Shown piece after piece: positions 1 to 5,877 of a DNA stretch of 7,745 bases (position 1 is its first letter; every line of letters starts with the position of its first letter). The notes below the pieces were generated by a model that saw nothing but the letters and a program-made list of their open reading frames with translations, did no database searches and was not told the DNA's origin. Position numbers and translations under genes: made by a program. Source of the stretch: Lachnospiraceae bacterium. Its GTDB lineage: Bacteria; Bacillota; Clostridia; Lachnospirales; Lachnospiraceae. The DNA lies in NCBI GenBank assembly GCA_900771955.1, contig CAAGPW010000230.1:1-7745 (forward strand), given 5' to 3'.

Positions 1-25
1 ACTACTATTATATCCATGAGTAAAA

Positions 26-70
26 GGACGTGTGAAAAAACTTTCATTTTTTCACACGCCCTGATTTTTT
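26..70 (+). terminator. Rho-independent terminator of an upstream gene
   Basis: A 12-bp perfect stem (29-40 with 47-58) closes a 6-base loop. The stem can be extended by two G-C pairs (26-27 with 60-61) across one mismatch, and a run of six T follows at 65-70. The gene it serves is almost entirely outside the window. Stops just upstream fit its end: TAA at 21-23 (frame ending YYYIHE) or TGA at 17-19; I cannot tell which is real. From 71 to the promoter at 142 I see no gene and only weak hairpins. Confidence 0.75.
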
Positions 71-141
71 GCCATCGGAAGTGTCAGGCGGTTGTGCAAA
101 TATGCGGGGAATAAGATGCCTGTATTTTTCCTCGAAATAAA

Positions 142-170
142 TTGAAAAAAAAGGCAGCACATTGTATAAT
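142..170 (+). promoter_or_regulatory. Sigma-A-type promoter for the PfkB-like gene
   Basis: TTGAAA (142-147) and a perfect TATAAT (165-170) are separated by 17 bases, the optimal spacing for the vegetative sigma factor. Transcription would begin near 177, giving a leader of about 55 bases. An AAAGAGAGG ribosome site lies at 217-225, seven bases before the ATG at 233. No operator-like inverted repeat was seen around it. Confidence 0.85.
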
Positions 171-232
171 GACAATAGAAATGGAAGTGTTTTTTCGCAG
201 GTTGTTTATATATTACAAAGAGAGGTAGCGCT

Positions 233-1132
233 ATGGGAAAATTTCTGACGGCAGGGATCATTCAGAGAGAAACGATTGTAAAAGTACCGAAGCTTCCGCT
301 CCAGTACAGCAGGGTGACACGGTGTTACGATACCGTATTTGGCGGGATCGGCGGAGACGCATATAATGTTGCAAATGCCCTGAAGTGGCTTGGCGATGAG
401 GTGGAACTGATCTCCAATATCGGAGAACGGGACAGCCATTTATTTGAGACAAAGCATCTGAATCCGCATTATGTATCCGCCAGTCTGAAACAGACACCGT
501 CTGCGGTTATTTTTTATGACAATGAGCGCAGACAGCAGACATTTGAAGACATTAAGGACATGGAAGATGTACCGTATGACACGGAACTATTTGCAGAGGC
601 ACTGAAGGATGCAGATATTGTGATCCTCTCCAATACAAAATTCTGTGAACCGTTTTTGTCCCAGGTAAAGGAAAGCGGAAAAAAACTCGTGGTCAATTTT
701 AATGGTCTGGAGCGGGAAAAAGAGCTGGATCAAAAATTTTTGACGGCGGCGGACATTGTGTATGTCAGTGATGACGAGATCAGGGTCGATCCGTATGAGG
801 CAATGCGCATCATGAGTGAGGAATATACGATGGACTGTGTCATTCTCGGCATGGGAAAATCCGGACTTCTTATGTATACCAGAACGGACAATATGATTGT
901 TCCGTATCCGGCGGTTCATATTAAAGAGGTTGTCAATACTGTGGGAGCAGGAAATGCGCTGCTGTCCTGCTTTTTGCACTATTACCATAAAAACGGAAAT
1001 TATCATGAAGCGATTAAATATGCGCTGATGTTTGCTGCGTACAAGATCGGCTATGTCGGGACTTCCAAGGGATTTATGACGGAAGATGAGATGAAACTGT
1101 GGTACGATCTGATTTGGAACCGTTATAAATAA
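233..1132 (+). CDS. PfkB/ribokinase-family protein with altered catalytic motif (GAGN)
   Basis: This 299-residue protein has the length and plan of PfkB-family sugar or nucleoside kinases, which are cytoplasmic and transfer phosphate from ATP to a hydroxyl group. Visible marks are the N-terminal substrate-side motif GGIGGDAYNVANAL (37-50), DADIVILSN (126-134), and the C-terminal anion-hole motif NTVGAGNALLSCF (235-247). Family members normally read DTxGAGD here, the last Asp being the catalytic base. In this protein both acidic positions are Asn (N235 and N241, codon AAT at 953-955), so activity may be lost or changed. The rest of the fold looks intact: no frameshift, normal length. The ATG at 233 is backed by AAAGAGAGG seven bases upstream and a strong promoter. 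It is the first gene of a two-gene unit, 16 bases ahead of the small charged protein. The substrate cannot be deduced. It could be a degenerate kinase kept as a ligand sensor or an enzyme using another base; family assignment is firm, function is not. Confidence 0.88.
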   Translation: MGKFLTAGIIQRETIVKVPKLPLQYSRVTRCYDTVFGGIGGDAYNVANALKWLGDEVELISNIGERDSHLFETKHLNPHYVSASLKQTPSAVIFYDNERRQQTFEDIKDMEDVPYDTELFAEALKDADIVILSNTKFCEPFLSQVKESGKKLVVNFNGLEREKELDQKFLTAADIVYVSDDEIRVDPYEAMRIMSEEYTMDCVILGMGKSGLLMYTRTDNMIVPYPAVHIKEVVNTVGAGNALLSCFLHYYHKNGNYHEAIKYALMFAAYKIGYVGTSKGFMTEDEMKLWYDLIWNRYK

Positions 1133-1148
1133 CAAGGAGGAAAAAAAC

Positions 1149-1418
1149 GTGAATGACGAAATAAAAAGCCAGTTGATCGAGAAACTGAATAAGGCGATCA
1201 AACCGGAACAGGAATCATCGGTGGAGGATGATGGAAGAGTCCAGTATCATCAGGCAACGCATACCCTCCAGATTAACGAAGAGGTTCATGTGACTGCAGA
1301 GGAAGAACAGGAAGAAAAAAAGAAGCCGGATGAGGATGAAATGTTTGAGTCACTGATCCAGAAACTGAACGAACAGAAAAAGCAGCGCGGACACAATAAA
1401 AAAATGGATATTATCTAG
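1149..1418 (+). CDS. Small charged helical protein with a duplicated LI(E/Q)KLN motif
   Basis: This 89-residue protein starts at GTG, chosen because a perfect AAGGAGG (1134-1140) lies eight bases upstream and the nearby ATG at 1153 runs straight into a stop. I do not recognise the family. There is no signal peptide, membrane segment or cysteine. The chain is dominated by Glu, Asp, Lys and Gln: a basic/amphipathic helix at 5-18, a short beta-like stretch (VQYHQATHTLQINEEVHV, 31-48), an acidic run followed by lysines (51-64), then a second amphipathic helix at 66-79. The two helices share LIEKLN (9-14) and LIQKLN (69-74). It is co-transcribed with the PfkB-like gene and directly followed by a strong terminator, so a role as partner or adaptor of that protein is plausible but inferred. 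The strong ribosome site and in-phase placement make it very likely a real gene. Confidence 0.75.
   Translation: MNDEIKSQLIEKLNKAIKPEQESSVEDDGRVQYHQATHTLQINEEVHVTAEEEQEEKKKPDEDEMFESLIQKLNEQKKQRGHNKKMDII
1174..1369 (+). repeat. In-frame 16-base duplication inside the small charged protein gene
   Basis: The segment 1174-1189 (tgatcgagaaactgaa) recurs at 1354-1369 with a single change (g to c at the sixth base). The copies are exactly 180 bases, 60 codons, apart and in the same reading frame, encoding LIEKLN and LIQKLN. Only the two 16-base ends are repeated, not the DNA between them. Confidence 0.7.
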
Positions 1419-1445
1419 CTTTACCCGAAGTAGAAACGTAGGGAT

Positions 1446-1480
1446 AGGCTTACGTTATGATGCATGACGTAAGCCTTTTT
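1446..1480 (+). terminator. Strong Rho-independent terminator
   Basis: A 10-bp perfect stem (AGGCTTACGT at 1446-1455 with ACGTAAGCCT at 1467-1476) extends inward by a G·U and two A-T pairs to a 5-base loop. It runs into TTTTT (1476-1480) followed by CTCTCT. It ends the unit of the PfkB-like protein and its small partner, and isolates thiE from readthrough. Confidence 0.9.
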
Positions 1481-1570
1481 CTCTCTATAGGAAAGACCTT
1501 GCTACGTTAATACAATAAAGTGCGCGAAGCATACTTTGTTCCTGTGACGGGACAGCAAAAAGGAGTAACT
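1481..1570 (+). promoter_or_regulatory. thiE leader region: possible -10 and leader hairpin, no TPP riboswitch
   Basis: This 90-base gap must hold the promoter for thiE because a strong terminator lies just before it. TACAAT (1511-1516) is a fair -10, but the base run 17 bases upstream (TAGGAA, 1488-1493) is a poor -35, so the promoter is weak or activator-dependent. A stem of about 10 pairs with a two-base bulge can form between 1514-1523 and 1529-1540, and a short one between 1542-1545 and 1552-1555 just before the ribosome site AAAAGGAG (1558-1565). If transcription starts from the TACAAT, the first stem lies at the very start of the RNA or partly ahead of it. The conserved CTGAGA and CCTGAT elements of a thiamine pyrophosphate riboswitch are absent, and the gap is too short for one plus an expression platform. 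Confidence 0.3.
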
Positions 1571-2212
1571 ATGAAAAAAGAAGAGATGGATTATACACTT
1601 TATCTGTGTACAGACCGCGGGTTGATGCATGCAGATACCGTGGAGGATGCAGTGTACCAGGCGATCCTTGGTGGTGTGACAATGGTGCAGCTGCGGGAAA
1701 AGAACTGCTCGGCAAGGGAATTTTATGAGACGGCACTGCGGGTAAAGAAGATCACAGACCAGGCGGGGGTGCCGCTTATCATCAATGACCGGGTGGATAT
1801 TGCGCTGGCGGTGGATGCGGACGGCGTCCATGTGGGACAGGGTGATATTCCGGCAGCGGAAGCAAGAAAAATGCTTGGAAAGGGCAAGGTGGTCGGTGTA
1901 TCCGCGCGAACCGTGGAACAGGCGAAAAAGGCGCAGGCGGACGGTGCAGATTATCTCGGTGTCGGCGCAATGTTTGCAACCGGGACCAAGCAGGATGCAA
2001 AGGTGACTTCAAAAGAGGAATTAAAGCGTATCCGTGCGGCGGTAGATATCCCGATCGTGGCGATCGGAGGGATCAAAGCGGATAATGTGGAAGCTTTAAG
2101 GGAAACAGGGATCGATGGCATTGCGGTCGTTTCTGCGGTAATTGCGGCAGATGATATTAAGGCGGCGGCGAAAGAACTGGTGATAAAGGTTAAGGAGTTA
2201 AAAAAGGCATGA
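1571..2212 (+). CDS. thiE: Thiamine-phosphate synthase ThiE
   Basis: ThiE joins HMP pyrophosphate to thiazole phosphate to give thiamine monophosphate in the cytoplasm. The 213-residue protein has the usual family length and a TIM-barrel pattern: TLYLCTDR (9-16), VQLREK (39-44) for pyrophosphate binding, INDRVDIA (71-78), DGVHVGQGD (84-92), VVGVS (107-111), DYLGVGAMFATGTK (127-140), IVAIGGI (162-168) and VVSAV (186-190). The usual Pro of the GPxF-T-TK segment is Ala here, a mild change. The frame is open further up to a GTG at 1520, but the ATG at 1571 is preferred: AGGAG (1561-1565) sits five bases before it, and the upstream codons add nothing family-like. A second ATG at 1586 is less well placed. 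The stop overlaps the thiD start, so the two are translationally coupled. No thiM, thiC or thiazole genes are in view, which suits salvage of HMP or genes elsewhere. Confidence 0.95.
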   Translation: MKKEEMDYTLYLCTDRGLMHADTVEDAVYQAILGGVTMVQLREKNCSAREFYETALRVKKITDQAGVPLIINDRVDIALAVDADGVHVGQGDIPAAEARKMLGKGKVVGVSARTVEQAKKAQADGADYLGVGAMFATGTKQDAKVTSKEELKRIRAAVDIPIVAIGGIKADNVEALRETGIDGIAVVSAVIAADDIKAAAKELVIKVKELKKA

Positions 2213-2994
2213 AAACGGTACTTACGATCGCAGGGAGTGACTGCAGCGGCGGAGCCGGTATCCAGGCGGATCTAAAAACGATCGCGGCCCATAAGCTGTA
2301 TGGGATGAGTGTGATTACAGCGCTTACCGCACAGAATACGCTGGGAGTGTCAGATGTCATGGCAGTGCCCGGAACCTTTTTGCGTGAGCAGTTGGAATCC
2401 GTTTTTTCTGACATCAGGCCGGATGCAATAAAGATAGGAATGATTCCTGATAAGAAACAGCTTCTCATCATATCGGATATGCTGGAGGAACAGAGGGCAA
2501 TGCGTGTCGTGGTAGACCCGGTCATGGCATCTACAAGTGGAAGGAAACTTTCCGGAGAGGAGAGCGGCACATTTTTCCGGGAACTGTTTTTCCGGGCATC
2601 ATTGATCACACCCAATATACCGGAGACAGAACGCCTGCTTGGAATACGCATCTTAAAGGAGCGGGATGTGGAAAAAGCGGCGGAAGCGCTGGCAGGAGAA
2701 TACCATACGGCAGTGCTGGTAAAGGGCGGACATCTTGCAGAGGGAGCGGATGATTATCTTTATACCGGAAAAGAGGGCGTCTGGTTCCGGAATCCGCGTA
2801 TGAAAAATCCAAACACGCATGGAACAGGCTGTACGCTGTCTTCTGCGATTGCGTGTGAACTGGCAGAGGGATGTACGATGGTGGAGGCGGTACGGCGCGC
2901 AAAAGCTTATCTGACCGGAGCCATTGCAGCCGGACTTGATCTTGGAAAAGGAAACGGTCCGTTGGATCACATGTATCTGTTCCGTGATCGGTGA
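2209..2994 (+). CDS. thiD: Hydroxymethylpyrimidine/phosphomethylpyrimidine kinase ThiD
   Basis: ThiD phosphorylates HMP and then HMP phosphate, giving the pyrophosphate used by ThiE. The 261-residue protein matches the ribokinase-fold ThiD family along its whole length: IAGSDCSGGAGIQADLKT (7-24) for pyrimidine binding, ALTAQNT (38-44), KIGM (75-78), VVDPVM (101-106), LITPNIPETE (132-141), VLVKGGH (169-175), and HGTGCTLSSAIA (204-215) with the catalytic cysteine at 208. The start overlaps the thiE stop as ATGA, with AAGGAG at 2192-2197 supplying ribosome binding. All key residues are present. With ThiE it covers the pyrimidine branch and the joining step of thiamine synthesis. No terminator follows, so glgX, 77 bases downstream, may be read from the same transcript. 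A pyridoxal kinase of the same fold is possible, but the GTGC motif and the thiE partner argue for ThiD. Confidence 0.95.
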   Translation: MKTVLTIAGSDCSGGAGIQADLKTIAAHKLYGMSVITALTAQNTLGVSDVMAVPGTFLREQLESVFSDIRPDAIKIGMIPDKKQLLIISDMLEEQRAMRVVVDPVMASTSGRKLSGEESGTFFRELFFRASLITPNIPETERLLGIRILKERDVEKAAEALAGEYHTAVLVKGGHLAEGADDYLYTGKEGVWFRNPRMKNPNTHGTGCTLSSAIACELAEGCTMVEAVRRAKAYLTGAIAAGLDLGKGNGPLDHMYLFRDR

Positions 2995-3071
2995 GCGCAT
3001 GCAAAGATAATCCCGAATAAGACGGGGAATAGCTAAATAAAACTAACTCAGAAAAGAAAGGGAGAGAGCTT

Positions 3072-5177
3072 ATGGAAGAAAACAGAAAACAGTTGTTGCA
3101 GCACCCGACGGATGTGATAAACGGATTTCATGTAAGACCAGGGTATTACAATTTTAATGGTGCCTTTGAAATACCGGGCGGCGGCGGGGTTAATTTTACA
3201 GTACATTCTTTTCTGGCGACTTCCTGTACGCTCGCTCTGTTTCATAACAGAGAAGATGAACCGTATGCACTCCTCCCATTTCCGGAGGATTACCGCATTG
3301 GGAACACCTATTCCATGATCGTATATGATCTGGATATTGCCGAATTTGAATATGCCTATCAGTTTGATGGCCCATTTGATCCGAAAAAGGGGTTGATTTT
3401 TGATAAGCGGAAATTCATTCTTGATCCCTATGCAAGAGCAGTGGCAGGACAACGCCTTTGGGGAGAAAAACAGGATGAGGGATTTTTCTACAAGGCAAGA
3501 GTCGTGCGCAGCGAGTATGACTGGGGCAAGACCAAGCAGCCGCAGATCCCGTTTGATGATCTGATCATTTATGAGATGCATGTGCGGGGATTTACCAAAG
3601 ATATGTCATCCCGGGTAAAAAATAAAGGAACCTTCGCGGGAATCCGTGAAAAGCTTCCATATCTGTTAAGCCTCGGTGTCAATGCGGTGGAACTGATGCC
3701 GGTCTTTGAATTTGATGAGATGGAGGGATCACGTGTAGTAGACGGGGAGCAGCTTTACAATTACTGGGGCTACAGTCCGGTATGCTTTTTCGCACCGAAC
3801 ACCTCTTATTCTTCTATGGATTCTCACAACAGGGAAGGGCTGGAGTTAAAAAAGCTGATCCGTGAACTGAATCAGAACGGGATCGAGGTCATTTTGGATG
3901 TCGTGTTCAATCATACCGCAGAGGGTAATGAAAAGGGACCGTTTTTCTCATTTAAGGGAATCGACAACAATATTTACTATATGCTGACACCGGATGGACA
4001 CTATTACAATTTCAGCGGATGTGGAAACGTGTTAAACTGTAATCATCCGATCGTACAGCAGATGATCTTGGAGTGTCTGCGTTACTGGGTGATCAATTAC
4101 AGGGTGGATGGCTTCCGTTTTGATCTGGCATCCATTCTCGGAAGAAATGAGGACGGCTCTCCGATGAGCAAGCCGCCGTTGTTACAGAGCCTTGCGTTCG
4201 ACCCGATCCTCGGAAAAGTAAAACTGATCGCAGAGGCATGGGACGCCGGTGGACTGTATCAGGTCGGCAGTTTCCCGTCATGGAACAGGTGGGCGGAGTG
4301 GAACGGCAGATACCGGGATGATATGCGCAGCTTCTTAAAAGGGGATACCGGCTATGCCGGAGCTGCAATCGCGCGCATGAGCGGGTCAAAGGATATTTAT
4401 GATCCAGAATACCGCGGTGAAAATGCAACGGTCAATTTCTTAAACTGTCACGATGGATTTACCCTTTATGATATGTATTCCTATAATACGAAACATAACG
4501 AAAAAAACGGATGGAATAACGAAGACGGAGAAAATAATAACCGTAGCTGGAACTGTGGCGTGGAAGGAGAAACCGATGATCCGGAGGTCAATGCGCTTAG
4601 GCTCCGCATGTGCAAAAATGCGTTTGCAACGTTAATGTGCAGTCGTGGTGCAGCCATGTTTTTATCGGGAGATGAATTCTGCAATACCCAGTTTGGAAAT
4701 AATAATGCATACTGTCAGGATAATATTACGTCCTGGCTGGACTGGAGCCGCAGGGAAAAATATGGCGAGATGTATGAATTCGCAAAAACCATGATCCATT
4801 TCAGGCGTGAACATCCGGTTCTGAGAAGCTCTACAGAGGAATCCAGGAGCGGTTTTCCGGATATAAGTGTGCATAATGATGTGCCATGGAATGCACAGTG
4901 CCACGATGATACACACTGTATCAGTCTGATGTATGCGGGCAGAAAGGAAGGGCAGGAGGAGGACGACATTGTCTATGTGGCGGTCAATGCCTACTGGGGA
5001 GATATTACCCTGACGCTTCCGGAACTGCCGGTCGGACTGATCTGGCGGATCAAGGTAGATACAGCGGCAGCATATGATCCGGCATGGAAATCATGGAGTA
5101 TGAAAGAAATGGCAGAAGACTATAAGGTAACGGTCAGTCAGAGAAGCGTGCTGATCCTGGTCGCAGAAAAACGATAG
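3072..5177 (+). CDS. glgX: Glycogen debranching enzyme, GlgX/isoamylase type (GH13)
   Basis: This 701-residue cytoplasmic enzyme hydrolyses alpha-1,6 branch links in glycogen or limit dextrin. An N-terminal CBM48-like beta-sandwich covers about 18-125 (including FHVRPGYYNFNGAF and ILDPYARAV), then the GH13 barrel starts at LIIYEMHVRGFTK (164-176). Conserved region I is DVVFNH (276-281), region II VDGFRFDLAS carries the nucleophile D351, region III LIAEAWDAGG the acid/base E388, and region IV NFLNCHDG the third carboxylate D461. NYWGYSP (230-236) and GDEF (533-536) are further isoamylase/GlgX marks. A beta-sandwich tail runs from about 630. Length is close to archaeal TreX and bacterial GlgX. 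The ATG at 3072 has GGGAG (3060-3064) seven bases upstream. It follows thiD with no terminator and lies 14 bases ahead of a small protein, so all four genes may share one transcript. Pullulanase is less likely because the plan and motifs fit GlgX; exact chain-length preference is unknown. Confidence 0.93.
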   Translation: MEENRKQLLQHPTDVINGFHVRPGYYNFNGAFEIPGGGGVNFTVHSFLATSCTLALFHNREDEPYALLPFPEDYRIGNTYSMIVYDLDIAEFEYAYQFDGPFDPKKGLIFDKRKFILDPYARAVAGQRLWGEKQDEGFFYKARVVRSEYDWGKTKQPQIPFDDLIIYEMHVRGFTKDMSSRVKNKGTFAGIREKLPYLLSLGVNAVELMPVFEFDEMEGSRVVDGEQLYNYWGYSPVCFFAPNTSYSSMDSHNREGLELKKLIRELNQNGIEVILDVVFNHTAEGNEKGPFFSFKGIDNNIYYMLTPDGHYYNFSGCGNVLNCNHPIVQQMILECLRYWVINYRVDGFRFDLASILGRNEDGSPMSKPPLLQSLAFDPILGKVKLIAEAWDAGGLYQVGSFPSWNRWAEWNGRYRDDMRSFLKGDTGYAGAAIARMSGSKDIYDPEYRGENATVNFLNCHDGFTLYDMYSYNTKHNEKNGWNNEDGENNNRSWNCGVEGETDDPEVNALRLRMCKNAFATLMCSRGAAMFLSGDEFCNTQFGNNNAYCQDNITSWLDWSRREKYGEMYEFAKTMIHFRREHPVLRSSTEESRSGFPDISVHNDVPWNAQCHDDTHCISLMYAGRKEGQEEDDIVYVAVNAYWGDITLTLPELPVGLIWRIKVDTAAAYDPAWKSWSMKEMAEDYKVTVSQRSVLILVAEKR

Positions 5178-5191
5178 AAAGGATGGAAGGT

Positions 5192-5446
5192 ATGGAAAAA
5201 TCAGAAACGCTTGAATTTACGTATTCCGGTCTTTTGAACAGGAAAGGGAAAAAAGTCGTGAGTGTCCGGTTTGAACGGGCGGGAGGCAGAGATTTCGCGG
5301 ATGGTATTCTGCCGGACTGCGCAATCGAAAAACAGCAGGGGTTTTCAGATGATGAAGTGGAACAGCTTGAAGTATATCTGATGGAACATGCTGATGAACT
5401 TATGGCAAAAGCAAAAGAGATGAGCAAACTGACAAATCTGCTGTAA
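5192..5446 (+). CDS. Small conserved-looking protein of unknown function
   Basis: An 84-residue cytoplasmic-looking protein that I do not recognise. The first half is beta-rich and basic (LEFTYSGLL, KKVVSVRFERAGGRDFADG), followed by ILPDCAIEKQQGFSDDEV and a long C-terminal amphipathic helix (about 50-78) rich in Glu, Leu and Met. There is one cysteine and no signal peptide or membrane segment. Two in-frame ATGs are possible: 5183 and 5192. I prefer 5192 because AAAGGA (5178-5183) is then eight bases away, while for 5183 it would touch the start codon; the earlier start would add three residues (MEG). It lies 14 bases after glgX and before a terminator, so it is the last gene of that transcript, possibly with a role near glycogen metabolism, but that is position only. 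Confidence 0.7.
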   Translation: MEKSETLEFTYSGLLNRKGKKVVSVRFERAGGRDFADGILPDCAIEKQQGFSDDEVEQLEVYLMEHADELMAKAKEMSKLTNLL

Positions 5447-5462
5447 GGCGGAAAATAAAACG

Positions 5463-5502
5463 GGATGGGAGTGTGGAAAAAAGCTACATTCCCATTCTTT
5501 TG
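5463..5502 (+). terminator. Rho-independent terminator after the glgX unit
   Basis: ATGGGAGTGT (5465-5474) pairs with ACATTCCCAT (5486-5495) as ten pairs including one G·U, with a loop of about 11 bases rich in A. Further weak pairing extends outward to 5463. A TCTTTT stretch (5496-5501) follows. The T run is short, so termination may be partial. Confidence 0.72.
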
Positions 5503-5507
5503 TATAT

Positions 5508-5535
5508 TTGACACGTGAAAGAAAGATGATATAGT
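5508..5535 (+). promoter_or_regulatory. Sigma-A-type promoter for acylphosphatase and radical SAM genes
   Basis: A perfect TTGACA (5508-5513) and TATAGT (5530-5535) are separated by 16 bases. Transcription would begin near 5542, so a TTG at 5539 in the acylphosphatase frame cannot be the start of translation. The leader is only about 30 bases. It begins six bases after the preceding terminator's T run. Confidence 0.78.
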
Positions 5536-5571
5536 ATATTGTGTAAATTTTCAGACGAAGGAAGGAAGGCT

Positions 5572-5847
5572 ATGGAAATACGGCAATATCTGAAGGTATA
5601 CGGCAGGGTACAGGGCGTAGGTTTCCGGTATCGTGCGAAGCGTATGGCAGACGCGCTGGAACTTACAGGAACTGTGCGGAATGTGGAAGATGGATCTGTG
5701 GAATTGGAAATACAGGGAGATGACGGAGTGATCGAGGAATACATTGACAGGCTTTGCCACAGTTCGTATATTTCGGTTTCCAGAGTGGAACGCTGCGACA
5801 GAGAATTGATTTCGGAAAAAGATTTCCGGATTTTGGATTATTACTAA
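5572..5847 (+). CDS. acyP: Acylphosphatase
   Basis: Acylphosphatases hydrolyse carboxyl-phosphate mixed anhydrides such as acetyl or carbamoyl phosphate; they are small soluble cytoplasmic proteins. This one has 91 residues, the normal size. The first signature reads GRVQGVGFRYRA (11-22), with the phosphate-binding arginine R19. The second is GTVRNVEDGSVELEIQG (33-49), with catalytic asparagine N37; the usual aromatic residue after Gly is Thr here, a tolerated change. The C-terminal strand FRILDYY (85-91) fits the family. The ATG at 5572 is chosen over the upstream TTG because AAGGAAGGAAGG (5558-5569) precedes it and the TTG lies at the promoter. It has its own promoter and ends 30 bases before the radical SAM gene with no terminator between, so the two form an operon. 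Its natural substrate, and the reason for the pairing, are unknown. Confidence 0.93.
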   Translation: MEIRQYLKVYGRVQGVGFRYRAKRMADALELTGTVRNVEDGSVELEIQGDDGVIEEYIDRLCHSSYISVSRVERCDRELISEKDFRILDYY

Positions 5848-5877
5848 AGACTGATAAGAAACAGGGAGGATAAGGAA

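Noticed and set aside
85..130. Possible second terminator or leader hairpin (CAGGC at 85-89 with GCCTG at 118-122, then a T-rich stretch)
   Set aside because: Only five pairs around a loop of about 28 bases, placed between a better terminator and the promoter; not convincing.
587..1201. Open frame of 204 codons on the - strand opposite the PfkB-like gene
   Set aside because: The + strand gene has clear family motifs, a promoter and a ribosome site; the opposite frame has none of these and spans the boundary between two real genes.
1520..1570. Upstream GTG start that would lengthen ThiE by 17 residues
   Set aside because: The ATG at 1571 has AGGAG at the right distance and gives the usual family length; the extension overlaps the leader hairpin and adds no conserved sequence.
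1481..1570. T-box or TPP riboswitch before thiE
   Set aside because: None of the conserved sequence elements is present and the interval is too short.
5539..5571. Upstream TTG start for acylphosphatase
   Set aside because: It falls at or before the expected transcript start of the TTGACA/TATAGT promoter and would add 11 residues not seen in the family.
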